64,000 bases of DNA from Ptychodera flava (GCF_041260155.1 NC_091930.1:43281096-43345095); one strand, 5' to 3'. Positions 20,631-34,025 are shown, numbered from the stretch's first letter. Notes: a model not told the origin generated them from the letters alone. Translations and numbers: made by a program.

Positions 20631-23600
20631 TCTAAAATATTGTAGCACGTTCATGCCTTGAGCTTAAAAGATCCATTAGCCTTAACTTTGGTCATTTTTT
20701 ATTTTGTCTGTTTCTGTGTATCATCTGCAGTTTCTGGTGTGACTCCCTTTACAATAGAGAAATTCCTAATATTTAGCTCCTAATGTACCTTATGTGCTTT
20801 TAATCTGCATTTTTATTGTTTAAATGTTGTATTTTGGTCCGGACTAGAATACATTTATCAACAATAACAATGGTCATTTCACATATACAGACTTTGTTGG
20901 CAAGCAAGACACCGGACATTGGTTATGATGATTGGATTATAGTAAAATTCTGTAGTTGATACATTGAAACAGAGTAGTGAAAAATTAGTCATTAGATACA
21001 GCTAATGTCCCTTTAAAATAGACTGTTATTTCACGAGTTTGAGCTAACTACAGTATTTTTCGTAACATGTACGTTCCAGAAACTGGAAGGTTATGCAAAT
21101 TTAGCGTTCGTAAAAAGAGAGACAGACCATTACATCAGCGGTTTGACCACCAGTACTGCACAGTCTGTTTCACAAAGGTCTCTGCCTACACTAACTTTGT
21201 CTTATTGTCTCTATATATTTAAGTACGTTTTCCTCCCTCTGCAGCTGTTGATACGTAGAGCATTTTAATCAGCGGTGTAATTAGTGATTGAAAAACCGGT
21301 TTGATATTTCTTTGCTTGATTAACAATTGTAATATTTTTCTCTTTTACTCTGGTGTGTGTTTGTCAATTTTACCGCAGTAATCTAAGTTTCGTGTCGATA
21401 ATTTGACTAATCGATCAAATCACGAGACAGGCCAACACGAAAATGACATGATTTATTCACAACGAATTAACATGAGCAAAATCGTGACTTTAAAGTTTAC
21501 TCAGAATGTTGATTTTTAGTCGTCTCATCATGCTGAGGCATGTCAGGGTATCCGAACAAAATCTACAATATGATAAATTTGTCAGTAGTCTCTTTTGATG
21601 TTGACGCACTGAATAGAAAAGAAATGCCTATGGCCATTGATTCTATGTTGCTTAGTATTACCATTGAGATAAAATGCTTCTCGGGAGTTCGGAATCTCCA
21701 ACCGTTCCATGACCTTTAGCTTACAACTTGCGGAGGCTAAATTTGAAGCTTATGGGGTAAATAAATTTTCACCCGCCTAGTGTCGTGAAAAAATGGAGGT
21801 TATATCCCCATAGAGATAACACAGAGATGCCGGCCATTGTAAATGTCGAATGTTGGCAAATCTAGGGGTGTAAATTTCTCCGGTACGATAATTTTCACTT
21901 TAATCCCGATATTCATGATACTGAAAGAGGATGGTTGAAAGTTGCTTGGGGAAACTTTGAACGAACATTTTAAGTGTTTAATTTCCGATCGCGAAATGCT
22001 TATTCCAACACAATGCAAGTAAGTTCAAAAATTTGACGTTAATTATGATAGCTTCCCAAAAAACAAGAAAGTTGGCCTGTTTCGGTTTACTAATGTAGAA
22101 AATAATATTGGCGAGTTGCTGTTCCCTTGAACTATATGTGTCTTTGAATATCAGTCAGAACCTTGTTTTCGTTTACTTTATAAAATATGATTGCATTGTT
22201 TAAAATTTGCAGCACTACATTATCCTGTCGAATCAGCTTGATTTATTGACACGCTACGTTTTGTCATGCAGCTGTCTCGGGATCCCTGTTTATGTAGTCG
22301 TTAAAGTAGGAAACGTTTATATTTGGCCACTTCATGACCCTTCAAAAGGTTAGACTTCAACATATTTGTTTCAACAAATCTACAAAACTCCCTGATAACT
22401 TTAGTAATGCGTATTCAGTGATTTTGACTATATGAAATATATACCCCAATTACAGTTAGGGGTACGCAATTAAAAACGGCAAAACATTGTGTGCCTTTGC
22501 TGTTTTAGGTTGGCTTAACACCGTCTCTCTTAAGGGATTCTCTATTCATGGAACAACTTTGGCAAACAAAGTTAGATAGTTATCTGCATGCATCAAATAT
22601 AAAAGCATAATATCACCCCATGTACATGTGCAACTGTATGAATAAGTAAGTAGCTGATGGATCGCAGTGTAACACAGAAGGCATAAAATATCAAGTCTGT
22701 CGACGAACACCAATAAATATCCGATCAGCAGATGAAGAATTCCGTAAATTCTCGATCGGAACCGACATGCAGCATGGGTCTGAAGCAAAGACATTAAGCT
22801 GCAGCTGGTAGCTGTAGCCTGCAGCAGTGCCGCGCTGTGAATGCATTTTCTTAAGAACAGAGTTGCCGTCGAGTGACCAAATATAACGGGATGTATGTCA
22901 ATGCAAAGTTCATCAAAAGTAGGACGTAAACATCGAAGACCAGGATCGTTGCTGACGAGTTGACACCGGCGGAGACTCGTTGAAAGCCCGTTGTGGCCGG
23001 GGTTTGTGGTGTGGCTCTGGATCACTTTGGGTGTCATCGAAGGGAATTTTTCAGGCTCGAAAGTTTGCTCGTGTGATATTTTGAAAACCACGACATCTCC
23101 TAGAATAAGAACTGCTGTTTCTATCTTACCGTGCCTTCCCTTCATGAATATATTTGCAAGTATTCTCCAACTCTGGGCATAGTACTATAATGGCTGTTAG
23201 ACGGTAGTGCGGCGACGCCTCACTGCAGGCGATGGCTGACTTCCTTCAGCGTCGGGACTACGCTAGACGATGATTGACAAGTTCATATGACGATCACGAC
23301 AATATTTTGGCATGGCGCGGCAAATCTTCAACAATAATTTTGACTAATCCAAAACAAACGAAAAGTAAGAAAGCCATTCAAATAATAAATATAAAAGCTT
23401 TAGAATTAGGTATTTTATAGCTGTATGTACGTTAGGTCCAATAAACATGAAAAATAAGCCTCGCCTACATGGATGCAGGTGGTAAGTTGGTGGTATTGGT
23501 GATTATGAAGATGATCAAAGGGGAGGAAAACAAATAATTAAACTTGACATCCTTATAAATGAAGATAGAATGCGCCTTGGTGTAGATAATCGGACTCTCA

Positions 23601-24419
23601 AATTTTAGAAACAGTTCTTTGATCTTCTACTCTTTGTAAACCGGCTTATTTTCAAGGTCTTGGAGTAAGAAAAATTTTCGACCACTGAGTTTGAGTTTTA
23701 TAAAATTCCAGTAGAGTTACACGGGTAAAGCGGGCATTTTGAATTTCAAATTTCGTTGAGGTAATTTATTTCCCTTACTGCAAATTTTTTCAAGGTGATC
23801 CAGGATTTTTATTGTTGATGTAATGAGAGAATATTTGAAAGTTTCATCGAGGAAATTGGGAAAGCGTTAAAATCATTGACATTGGAAGTGCATGCTACCT
23901 AAAGTCTTGGCCCGGCTCTACTTCAATCACTGTCGAACTGTGTGTTGTCATAAGGTCTCCCATCCTACTAAATATAAAGGACATAGCACTTGTGGTATTT
24001 ATTGACATAAACGTATATTAAAGGTAATTGGTTATCGAGGTCACATGACATTTTTGTCAAAAATATCTATCCTATAGTTATCCCTATATACCAAAAAAAT
24101 CAGACATCCAGCTCTACTTGCTTTCTCAGAATTAGATATGTGCATAATTAATGAGGTACAATATGTGGCGTCATAAGGCGTCTCATCATACCAAATATGA
24201 AGGGTGTAGCACTTGTGGTTTCTGAGTTACGGACAAATGTGTATATTCGAGGTCAAAGGTCATTGAGGTCACGTGACGTTTTGTCAACGAAATTTATTGC
24301 TAAGTTATCCCTTTATACCAAAAATCACACCTCTAGCTGTATTGGCTCTCTCAAAATTAGATATGCGAATAATTAATGAGGTACAATATGTGGCGTCATA
24401 CGTGTCCCATCATAGAATG
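20631..24419 (+). repeat. tandem 3.8 kb unit, copy C (uninterrupted)
   Basis: Cleanest copy, 3,789 bp to the start of D. Order: family B MITE (20664-21016), unique-looking body, family C MITE relic (about 23560-23905), then two 226-bp type repeats (about 23985-24419). It has the same small deletion in GTGGCGTCATACGTGTCC as the sequence before unit D, showing that C and D are recent duplicates. Confidence 0.85.
20664..21016 (+). mobile_element. intact family B MITE in unit C
   Basis: About 353 bp between TTAA ends. Inverted termini pair TTAAAAGATCCATTAGC with, on the other strand, TTAAAGGGACATTAGCTGTA. It contains TCCGGACTAGAATACATTT and CAACAATAACAATGG, shared with the copies at 53313-53666 and 56907-57255. 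Confidence 0.65.
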
Positions 24420-24933
24420 TCTAAAATATTGTAGCACGTTCATCCCTTGAGCTTAAAAGATCCATTAGCCTTAACTTTGGTCATTTTTTATTTTGTCTGT
24501 TTCTGTGTATCATCTGCAGTTTCTGGTGTGACTCCCTTTACAATAGAGAAATTCCTAATATTTAGCTCCTAATGTACCTTATGTGCTTTTAATCTGCATT
24601 TTTATTGTTTAAATGTTGTATTTTGGTCCGGACTAGAATACATTTATCAACAATAACAATGGTCATTTCACATATACAGACTTTGTTGGCAAGCAAGACA
24701 CCGGACATTGGTTATGATGATTGGATTATAGTAAAATTCTGTAGTTGATACATTGAAACAGAGTAGTGAAAAATTAGTCATTAGATACAGCTAATGTCCC
24801 TTTAAAATAGACTGTTATTTCACGAGTTTGAGCTAACTACAGTATTTTTCGTAACATGTACTTTCCAGAAACTGGAAGGTTATGCAAATTTAGCGTTCGT
24901 AAAAAGACAGACAGACCATTACATCAGCGGTTT
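24420..24933 (+). repeat. tandem 3.8 kb unit, copy D, truncated
   Basis: Nearly identical to the start of copy C, including its MITE (24453-24805), then stops abruptly after CATCAGCGGTTT, where 226-bp type repeat sequence takes over. Confidence 0.85.
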
Positions 24934-25630
24934 AAGTCAAAGGTCACTGAGGTCACATGACATTTTGTCAAAAAAAATTTTACTGCTAAATTTTCCCTGT
25001 ATAAGAGAAATCAGACCTCTAGCTCCTATTGGTTCGCTCAAAATTAGATATGCGAACAATTAATGATCTACAATATGTGGCGTCATAATGTGTCCCATCA
25101 TATCATATATGAAAGCTTTGGCACTTGTGGTTACGGAGTTGTGGACAAATATGTTTATTTGAGGTCAAAGGTCACCAAGGTCACATGACATTTTAGTCAA
25201 AGTGTCTGAGATATCTGCATGAACGGATGGACTCACGGATGGACTTACGGACTGACATGTCCCAATCTGTAAGCCCCCTGGACTTTATTTGTGGGGACAA
25301 AAACTGTGTCACTGCATCCTTTTTGGCATATGAATACGATGAGAAACTAAATTTTTATTTTTCTTGGCCTTATACATGGGAGTCTATGGAGAGCTGCCTT
25401 ATAAATGGGAGTCTATGGAGATGTAAACTAAAAAGTTCTCTAACACGCCAAATTTTGATCGCATTGTGAAACAAATCGACGTGCATCTGTCTGAGGTAGG
25501 GTACTAATTCTTTGCAAAGTTTGAAAGAAATGACCTGGCATCTCTGAGATCTGCGTGAAAGGACGGACGCACGGACGCACGGACATGAGCAAACCTATAA
25601 GTCCCTCCGGACGGTGTCCGTGGGGACTAA
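24934..25630 (+). repeat. 226-bp type repeats with terminal hairpin, right end of array
   Basis: Two diverged 226-bp units, each with AGGTCAAAGGTCA or a close variant, then degenerate minisatellite, GGAC-type microsatellite (about 25560-25583) and the hairpin 25600-25628. It matches 18508-19118 in order and content. Confidence 0.7.
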
Positions 25631-26755
25631 TTAGGACTGGAGTGCCAGCAATGATAGAGACTGTCTCAGTATTGTCCTGTAATTACTTGTTTCATTACGA
25701 TTTGTTATTTCATTGATTTCATTGGGTCCTTTGAATCACACAGGTAATGAAATGACCCTCGAAATAATCCGTGACAAATTGCGTCCAATTGAGTGTGCTA
25801 CATCCCCAATATTATTACGGTGACATTTTCAATAAAGGCATGACTTCCCACCGAACAATGCTCATTCACTTCACCACACACTTCAACTATGGATCCATAA
25901 ATATCACCTCGACATTATCAGGGCATCAATTGATCCGTCGACATCATGTGATATATGGTGAAGTAGGATATTGCTTGATGTTGACAAATCACTGAGTCCT
26001 TTGACGGGGTGAACACGATAGGTCATTAGGTGACGAAAGGTCTCCTCGCCCATCACACAGAACACCGCACTCTGATCCTTTATCACTGGACCACTCCCTA
26101 CTGTTATCAGTAAACAAAAACACTGCAACCCGCATAGAGAGAAGACAGAACATTTCTTCCCCAGGGCCCAATCTGAGGCTTACCGTGGTGGCGCTAGACA
26201 TTGTACACATCTTGAGAAGGCAACGGTTGCAATTGGTGGCAGTCACTTACGTTATGACGTTAGTGTCGGGCATAACCACCTTCATTCGAAGGATGGATGG
26301 GAAAAATAATCTGTCCTGTCACTCAGACAGCATTTTACATTTTCACCAGCCGTTCTTGAGATTAATTCATCATCCAATGCGTATTTTTTCTCTATGGCCA
26401 TTTTTTGTTACTGAGCAGTTCATGACTGTGTCTACATGCCATAGGTTTAATACCGCACCTTTATATAACGTTTAATATCCTGTCAGTAGCATCATGCAGC
26501 AATCTATGCCGTTGCTATATTTATGTTAAGCAAAATGGTCCACAATGGTGAAAATCAATGAGGAAGAGACCACTTCAAGCTTTCATTAATACTATCAGTA
26601 GCCGAAATAAAATGCCTCGCCTGTACTGTGTGACCCCTTTCAATATGTTATTAAATAAAATATTTTTTCTAAAAATATGTATTCAACGCGCCTCTCGAGA
26701 AAATGAGAGGATAGAATAAGATTTCCCAATTACGCTGATTTTAGTAATGTCGCAA
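25631..26755. other. unassigned sequence
   Basis: Single-copy-looking sequence. ORFs at 26185-26475 (+) and around 25904-26246 (-) overlap one another, have no family signature I recognise and no convincing splice context. Confidence 0.4.
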
Positions 26756-26942
<187 letters not shown>

Positions 26943-27619
26943 GACAAATCATTCACTGAAATCTCACCGAAGTACGTGCTCCGAAGAATGCGACCAATTT
27001 GACTAGTTTAGCTTGGACTTTGACCCCTCGTTTATGTCAACAGAATGTCAAGGTAGTTTAAATTCCCATTGGCTTGGTTCATACTTAACTCATCAACCCG
27101 TCCTTCAACATATTCACTGACCACTATTGTTGCTTGTTCAACTGATTAGTTTACCGTTATTATTCTACTCATTATTCTTCTCATTATTTGCGATATCCAA
27201 CATCATCGCTGAACAGGCGTCGGTCTGGAACAAAACATGATCTAGAATATTACTTCATTATGTAATGTACTCAACATCAATTGACTCGTGAAACTTATTG
27301 CTTTCTGGTTATAATTAAGTGATATTCAACGAGCAGCAACACCTCAGACATACAGAATACAACAACCCCCGCCCCACTCCTCAATAAAGACACGTACACA
27401 CAAATTGGATCCGATTCGGAAGATAAGTTTAAACATCTTATGATTCGAGAGCCTCTGATGTAACTCTACAGTAGAAGTATGATAATAAATGAATAATTAC
27501 ATGAATGAATGAATGAATACATTATGAGAAACATACTGAGTGAGTGAGTCGCGAAAAAAATGATGTATGTGTATGAAGACAAACGAATTCAAGAATTAAT
27601 AATTTACACACACACACAC

Positions 27620-27702
<83 letters not shown>

Positions 27703-28900
27703 CATCATTATTATTATTAAACACAAAGTACTTCACGTATAAAGACATAATATTTGTAACTGTGAGAAGGTATGGTAATGCTGCTGACAGGAGAGTTCTA
27801 CAATACTAACTCATATAGTATTGTTTGCTTGCGTTTACTTGCCACTTTCACTTGTGGTATTGTACACGGCAAAAGTCCCTGGAACAATTTTTTCTGGCAA
27901 TAGTGCATTCACTATGTATACGATTTGTCATGGCAAGTTGTGACCATCGCTGATGGCGAATATTAATGAGGATAAAACATCAGCGGGACAACTCTCTCTC
28001 TGCTCGATTTACCAAACGCTGGTGAAATATTTGGCGTGTGCCATTAGTCCTTTATGTTAAATTAAACAAATTACTTACATTCCCAAAGCGCAGAATTTGA
28101 ATCTCAAAATAAGGAATATCACAATATGGTAGGAGCTATGTATTGAGATAACACTGTATGATGATTAAATGAAACACGTCTAATTTGATGATACCCTTGA
28201 ATTCGAGATTTTTAAAATGAAAAACCGATATATCCAATCTCAAACCATACCAGTATATTGATGACGCAAATACATATACAGCGATTTGATTCGTAGGAAT
28301 AAGCCCGCAATATTCACAAACAAGCACGTTTAGAACAAGCGCGAGTTCCCAGTTAAAGAAAAATTCCCTCTGGCATTCGGGCCAGAATTTCAACCTGAAT
28401 TTAGTGTTCTGATTTAACACCCTCAGCATAGGGCATGCCGTTCGATATTGACCAGTTCACTCCATATACTATGCACTCGGCTATCGCTCGTGCATATATG
28501 TATATATATATATATATACTGAAAGCAGTACAATCTGTAGTATCACTACTATTCCTTGTTAGATTTTATCTACGCAATCATATACCCTCATCCCGGCCCA
28601 TAACTGAAGAAAACAAACGTTGCAAGACATAATCTACGAGGCTAAGCTGATTACTATTGTGCAAAGATTCCTTGACTCAATCATAGGCCCCACTACTCTT
28701 TCATTGTCTCAGGTCAGCGATTTTTGTAGATTTTGAAAATATCAGGGGCCTTACTAATGTCAGATAATCGGATACATAATCAGTAATAATCCGGGGGGTA
28801 AAATTCACTGCTATTGACAAAGCTATATACAACCCATAATATACATTACACTCTGCGGGAAAATCTGTTCTAAAGTGCAAAGTTGAAATAAAGAGCAAAT
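26943..28900. other. unassigned sequence with microsatellites
   Basis: No gene recognised. Holds a short GAAT repeat (about 27503-27520), a CA-to-TA microsatellite (about 27607-27700) and a short TA run (about 28497-28518). Confidence 0.5.
27607..27700 (+). repeat. CA/TA microsatellite
   Basis: Short (AC)n, then (TA)n for about 70 bp, followed by ATT repeats. Confidence 0.97.
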
Positions 28901-29805
28901 AAACTGGTCTGTCCTCCCAACATTTTAAGTTTAACGTATACTACCGGTCAGTGTCATATACATGCCACATATTCCCGTTTTAGATACCGATTTGTAATTG
29001 CTGATTTCTTATACAGAGATTTGTTCGTCCATGGTGGGTATTGTGAGCTTATAAATATTGTAACAAAGAGTTCATGTTAGCGCTTACTTTGTCAATTAGA
29101 CAGACAGACCAACCGATATATTTGGACAGATAGACATAGATGTATAGATGTTAGATAGATCTGACTGGTTGAGCCGGGTACCACATATATCGTTCTTACT
29201 GCCTGGTGCCTTGTGGAAAACTCTAGGATAAAGTGAGGTGCAATCATTTGCAGTTAAGATTCATTGACAAATTAGAAAAGTATGGAAAATATATAGATGG
29301 TAATATAACGACAGATTATGTCTTGTGAAACATTTATTAGCGGTAACCTCAGGTTAAAATTTTACATTGGTGTAAGTTTCAAGGTGGAAAATTCATTTCA
29401 AACCATGTTTTATTTCTTTCGTCTGTTAATTTATCCCGAACGTGGTACACCATTATCATGACACTACATCTCTCCAGAAACACAAACATGTAAGTTGTAC
29501 AGTTGAAGATCAAAACATCAAAACATTGTCGATGACGAGAAAAACGTCATCGTGTCTGGCAGAGACTCTGGAACGGTTCCAGCTAGCTAATCGGGCGTCA
29601 GTTACGGTTACTGTACTCTCCAATAAGTTCAAGGTTTGTTCGTAGATGTAGAAAAACATCCTGGACCGCAATGCCAGATAATCGTATACATTATCAGTAA
29701 TAATCTTGGGGATGACGTCATATAAGGTGTTTTCTTACTGATCTTGGGTCGACCTCCTGGTATTCAGATTTGGAACCCGACAAGTGAATTTTGGCCAGGC
29801 ATCCG
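28901..29805. other. unassigned sequence left of gene copy 1
   Basis: No gene recognised. One motif of about 38 bp (GATAATCG.ATACAT.ATCAG) occurs at 28758-28797 and again at 29670-29710. A palindromic TGACGTCA lies near 29713. Confidence 0.4.
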
Positions 29806-30544
29806 GGGTCGATGGGATGTCTATTATGTGAAAAATGGACGTTTATGAGTCGAAAACCATAGATACACTGACACAAAAAAAAATGTGGCGAGAATTTGCA
29901 GTTTTCATCAGATCAAGATGTATATCATATTGACATGATTTACTGGGATTCGAGACAGAGACTTTAAATTTTGAAAACGGTCTTTGAAAAGAATTCTGAA
30001 TACGGAATTAATTTTCGGTTCCTGTGTAACTCTGTCGATTCAGGTTTTTAAGTATTTTTCTGAGGCCGACTTCCACTGAATTTGTTGGTTCGGTCGTCCA
30101 TTTAAATCTTGAATATTTCAAACTAAGATGAGCTCCGAAAATGACTGTCAGTCACTTGTTAATAGAAACGACAATGTCATTTATAAAGCCACTGTCATGA
30201 CAAGTATAGTACAAGGTGCTTCAATATGACTTGGCGGTAAATTTAAAAAAAAATTACCCGCAGAGGAAAAAAATCCGAAGCGTTTGAACTTAGAGATGGA
30301 GGTTTCAATGGATGAAACATAGTTTATGTTTCTATTTATCTATTGCAAAGATTGGAACCGTTATGTGCTGCATCAGAAACCCCACAGAAGAACACGAAGA
30401 CCATCGTTTGTCTCGGGGATCTTTGGCGGAACACCAAACCAAGCTTCAGGTAGAATGTGCCTCGGGGACTGCAGGAGGTAAAATGGCTCTCCCTTTCTAC
30501 CTCCATGGGAAAGATATCCAGACTCTAAAACGTTTACAATAGTA

Positions 30545-32190
30545 AACATTATTCAGTAAGAATTTGAGAAAGTAGTGTACAATAATCTTTTAAATCATGT
30601 TAAATCTGTCATATGTGAAAGCCAACATGGGTTTGTCAGCGGCCGTTCGACCACGACAAATCTGATATCTTATATTAATTATATCAGCTCAGTGATGGAC
30701 AAAGGAGGGCAGGTTGACTCTATTTACTTGGATTTTTCAAAAGCTTTTGACTCGGTCGACACACTTTACTAATTCATAAACTTCAGTCATATGGTATAGG
30801 TGGAAATCTGTTAACCTGGCTCTCCACATATCTTGAATGTCGTTTACAGAGGGTAGCTTTTGACGGGGAAATGTCACCATGGGGACATGTCACATCAGGT
30901 GTACCCCAAGGGTCTATTTTGGGTCCGCTCCTTTTTGTACTTTACATCAATGACATGTCTGAATGCATGAACTATGCTATTTATCTTTGTATGCTGACGA
31001 TTCCAAGTTATTTATGGCCATTACTGATATGTCCGATTGCATCAAACTACAACAAGATATTAACCAGGTTGTGAAGTGGACGATCAAATGGAAGTTGTCA
31101 TTAGATTTTAAAAATGTTCATGTATTTCATTCACTTTGAAAAAAAACGTCTAAATATTTCCTTACAGATGTGCTAAGCAACTATCTTGACTCGCACCAAC
31201 TTGGTGTATTTTTAACAAGTAAACTTAACTGGAGTATGCACATTAACCATGTTTGTTTCAAAGGCTTTCAAATGCTTTGATTTATTCAAGCGTTCTTGTA
31301 AATATTTTAATAGCATCAAAGTTTTAAAAACATTGTATGTCTCCTACGTCAGAAGCCACGTTGAATACTGCTCATATTTTAATTCTATCAGTAACAAGCA
31401 AAATTTAGATATTTTTAATAAGTTCAGTAATTTTCGTCATGGATTATGTAAGATCCTTTTTTTCTGAATAATTACTTTTATCTGGATGTATTTCTGTGTA
31501 TCTTTCGCTTTATTGCTGTTTTTTTTGTTTTTTTTCTTATAATAATAATAATTTAATAATTTATTGTTTAAAGACCACTACACACCTTGTCTCAGTGGTC
31601 TGTACATAACAGAAATTACTGGAAGAACTAAAATAAACGCAGAAGAAAATACAAAATAACTCACAGAGGAAAGAGTGTAATTAAAACCAATCGACAAAAT
31701 CAAGCAAGCTAAAATCTAGACTAAAGGATCCCACCTAAAAACAGCAAAGAAAATATTTTAAAAAATTTCACTAAAATGATAAAAAAATAAAAATAAATAA
31801 ATAAACTGTAAAACATGCAGGTAAAAAATATATCCAAGTCAACAGTAGCATTGACGAAAATAATGGTTTAAAGGGACTTCTTAAAAAGAGCGAATTTCTT
31901 TATCATCCGAAGTTCGGGCGGCAAACTATTCCACGGTTTAGCGGCATACACGCTAAAAGCTCTGTCACCATATGTTCTAGAAAGTTGTTTCCCGTGATCT
32001 TTGACAGAAAGGATTCAATCTTACACCGTCACTCCTTCTGCTATTATTCTTATTTGTATTCTCCTGTCTGTTTACGATGTAACTGTTATATATTTTTCGT
32101 TTTTGTATTACAGTTTTATTTGCAAACGAATCTGCTATACGGCAACCTGTTGGTTCGAGATTAATAAAAAAAAAGGTTAAATAAAATAAT
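30545..32190 (+). mobile_element. LINE relic (Jockey/CR1-like non-LTR reverse transcriptase)
   Basis: Recognisable blocks: QHGFVSGRSTTTNL (about 30628), YLDFSKAFDSVD (about 30725), SGVPQGSILGPLLFVLYIND (30897-30956), a YADD catalytic box in another frame (30990-31001), and a C-terminal stretch with YVSYVRSHVEYCS (about 31340-31375). Frameshifts separate the blocks, so it is dead. An A-rich tail ends near 32190. A second LINE fragment in the opposite direction lies inside (31545-32020). Confidence 0.8.
31545..32020 (-). mobile_element. LINE 3' fragment, opposite strand
   Basis: On the minus strand, 31988-31915 encodes GDRAFSVYAAKPWNSLPPEL, the usual C-terminal tail of Jockey/CR1-type ORF2 proteins, followed by a short 3' region ending in an AAT/ATT microsatellite near 31545. 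A 5'-truncated insertion nested in the plus-strand LINE. Confidence 0.7.
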
Positions 32191-32367
32191 AGTTTTGTTG
32201 GTCTGCCGCATCTAGGGCCTTATCATAAACCTCTTGGAGTAAGACTATTTTCACCGTCTTAGTTTGTAAAATATGGATTCAGGTCATTTAGAATTTCAAA
32301 TATCGGTAAATGTAGGGTAATTTAATTTTGAGCCACGTTACCAAATTATGCGCGGTGATCCCTAAGT

Positions 32368-32373
32368 TTTATT
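32368..32373 (-). promoter_or_regulatory. candidate polyadenylation signal, copy 1
   Basis: AATAAA on the minus strand, about 140 nt past the homologous stop. The matching site in copy 2 is also AATAAA; in copy 3 it reads GATAAA. It lies in MITE-derived sequence. Confidence 0.4.
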
Positions 32374-34025
32374 TTTGATTTCGAAAGGCAAAGTTTGAAG
32401 TTTCATTTAGTTTGAACAACTTGAACTTGAACGTTTTGGCAAAGTTTCGAAGTGCATACGACTTTAAGTGTTCTGCAGCTGCAAAATGGTTGACGTCACT
32501 TATGTGCTCAACTTTATATTTTCTTGGCAGTGATTGCCATAGTGAATTCGTAGTCAATGTTTTTTTCCGGCATCTGCCGTGCGTCTTCGGAATCGGCAAT
32601 CCAAGTCGGTGAAGCCCGCCTGCTCAAGGGCCGACTTGATGAAGGTCTCGTCTGCCGCAAAACCTGCGAATCGCTTGTCACCAACCTGGTAGAATTTCAG
32701 CGGCTCTCCGATCTGCACGAAGGTGCCCCCGCTCTTCAGCAGTGAAGCCATGTTCTTCAAGCACTTGAGGTATTCGTCTTTGCTGTTGCAAGCGGCTTCC
32801 AGACAGAAACACGTCGTCAGGCAGTCGAAGGGGCGAGCTCAACATCGCCGAGTGGTTTGGCTTGGTGAACGTCGCAGAAAAGGACATCTTTGATTTTATC
32901 GCGGAGCATGTTTCTCACGCTTTTCAATATCACTGTAGTTAAATATAATGCAAAACGATAGTGAGACTATTGAATACATCCATTCAATAAATCACATTTG
33001 ATTTGTAGGCAGGGGATTCCATACGTTATCTGTAACCAGAACTTTCAGTTATTTAAGTAGGTTTTCCTTGCAACATCTCACTGTGCCGCATTAGGGCGGC
33101 AATATTTTTTGGATAACTTCCTATGATGGACACTTTCCTTATGCTTCTCTGAATACTTCCTCGTCTCGAATATCTGGAGACCCCCCCCCTATGATCAAAC
33201 AGTAAGACTCCATTGACTACGTTCCTAAAACAAGCCATTCGCTTGCAAATGGAATAATTACATGGAAGTGTGTTTTATGTACCTGTGACCTTCCAAGTTG
33301 CAGACTTGTTTGATGATAGGCGTCCAGTCGAAGCACCCTGGTTCTTTTTCGACCCATCGCTTTAGGGCTTTCCTGTTGGCCTCCGTGAAATCGGTGGCGA
33401 AAATTTCGTTGAAGTTGGGACAGGCGATAGGAAGGAGTAGATACAAGGACCCGTACCAATGTCGATCAAGCGATCGCCGGAAACACCACCTAGATAAAAG
33501 ACAAGGGATTGAATATGAAGTAATCAAGGTGACAGAATCAATTTACCGTTTCATAAAGTTTAAACGTCAGCGATGGAAATGCCTCATGACGGGACCTCAT
33601 GAAATGATAGGAGTGGCTCGGTACTAGATCCGGCACCAGCAGACAGTCTGGTATGTTAACTCTATCTGTAGTGAAGACACATCATTGTCTGCGATCGAAT
33701 ACATTGTCTGGCGATGGTTCGGAAAGTAGCGAAGCTTAAGGTGTATAATCATGGTTACAATAGAAGACGTGAATCCCACATGACACATCATTACTAACGC
33801 ACTTTTTTTTTTCTCGACACGTCACGCCTTTCGTTCTACCGGCAAAGCGATAAACCGTGACTCCTATGAAAAGCGCCAGTATGTATATAATTTCCTTAAA
33901 ATTCGCTAAAAATACCACGGCACAGTGAACGTTAGTCTGTCTTTCCGTATCTTTATTATGCTGTAGCAATACTATTGAGGTTGAGTAGAGGCCCAGTGTT
34001 ATAGCGTACAGTTTAATACATACAG

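Larger units (their letters stand above)
30448..32466 (+). mobile_element. family C MITE relic downstream of gene copy 1, split by a LINE
   Basis: Left part 30448-30541 (GTAGAATGTGCCTCGGGGAC, then AGACTCTAAAAC) and right part 32191-32466 (CTTGGAGTAAGAC, GAATTTCAAATATCGGTAAA, and a final AAGTGCATACGACTTTAAG) line up with the intact element at 46768-47119 read in reverse. The LINE block lies between them. Confidence 0.5.

Noticed and set aside
22546-23145. 199-residue minus-strand ORF in unit C
   Set aside because: The matching regions in units A and B are broken into shorter ORFs in different frames by small indels, and no family signature is seen. Chance opening in noncoding repeat.
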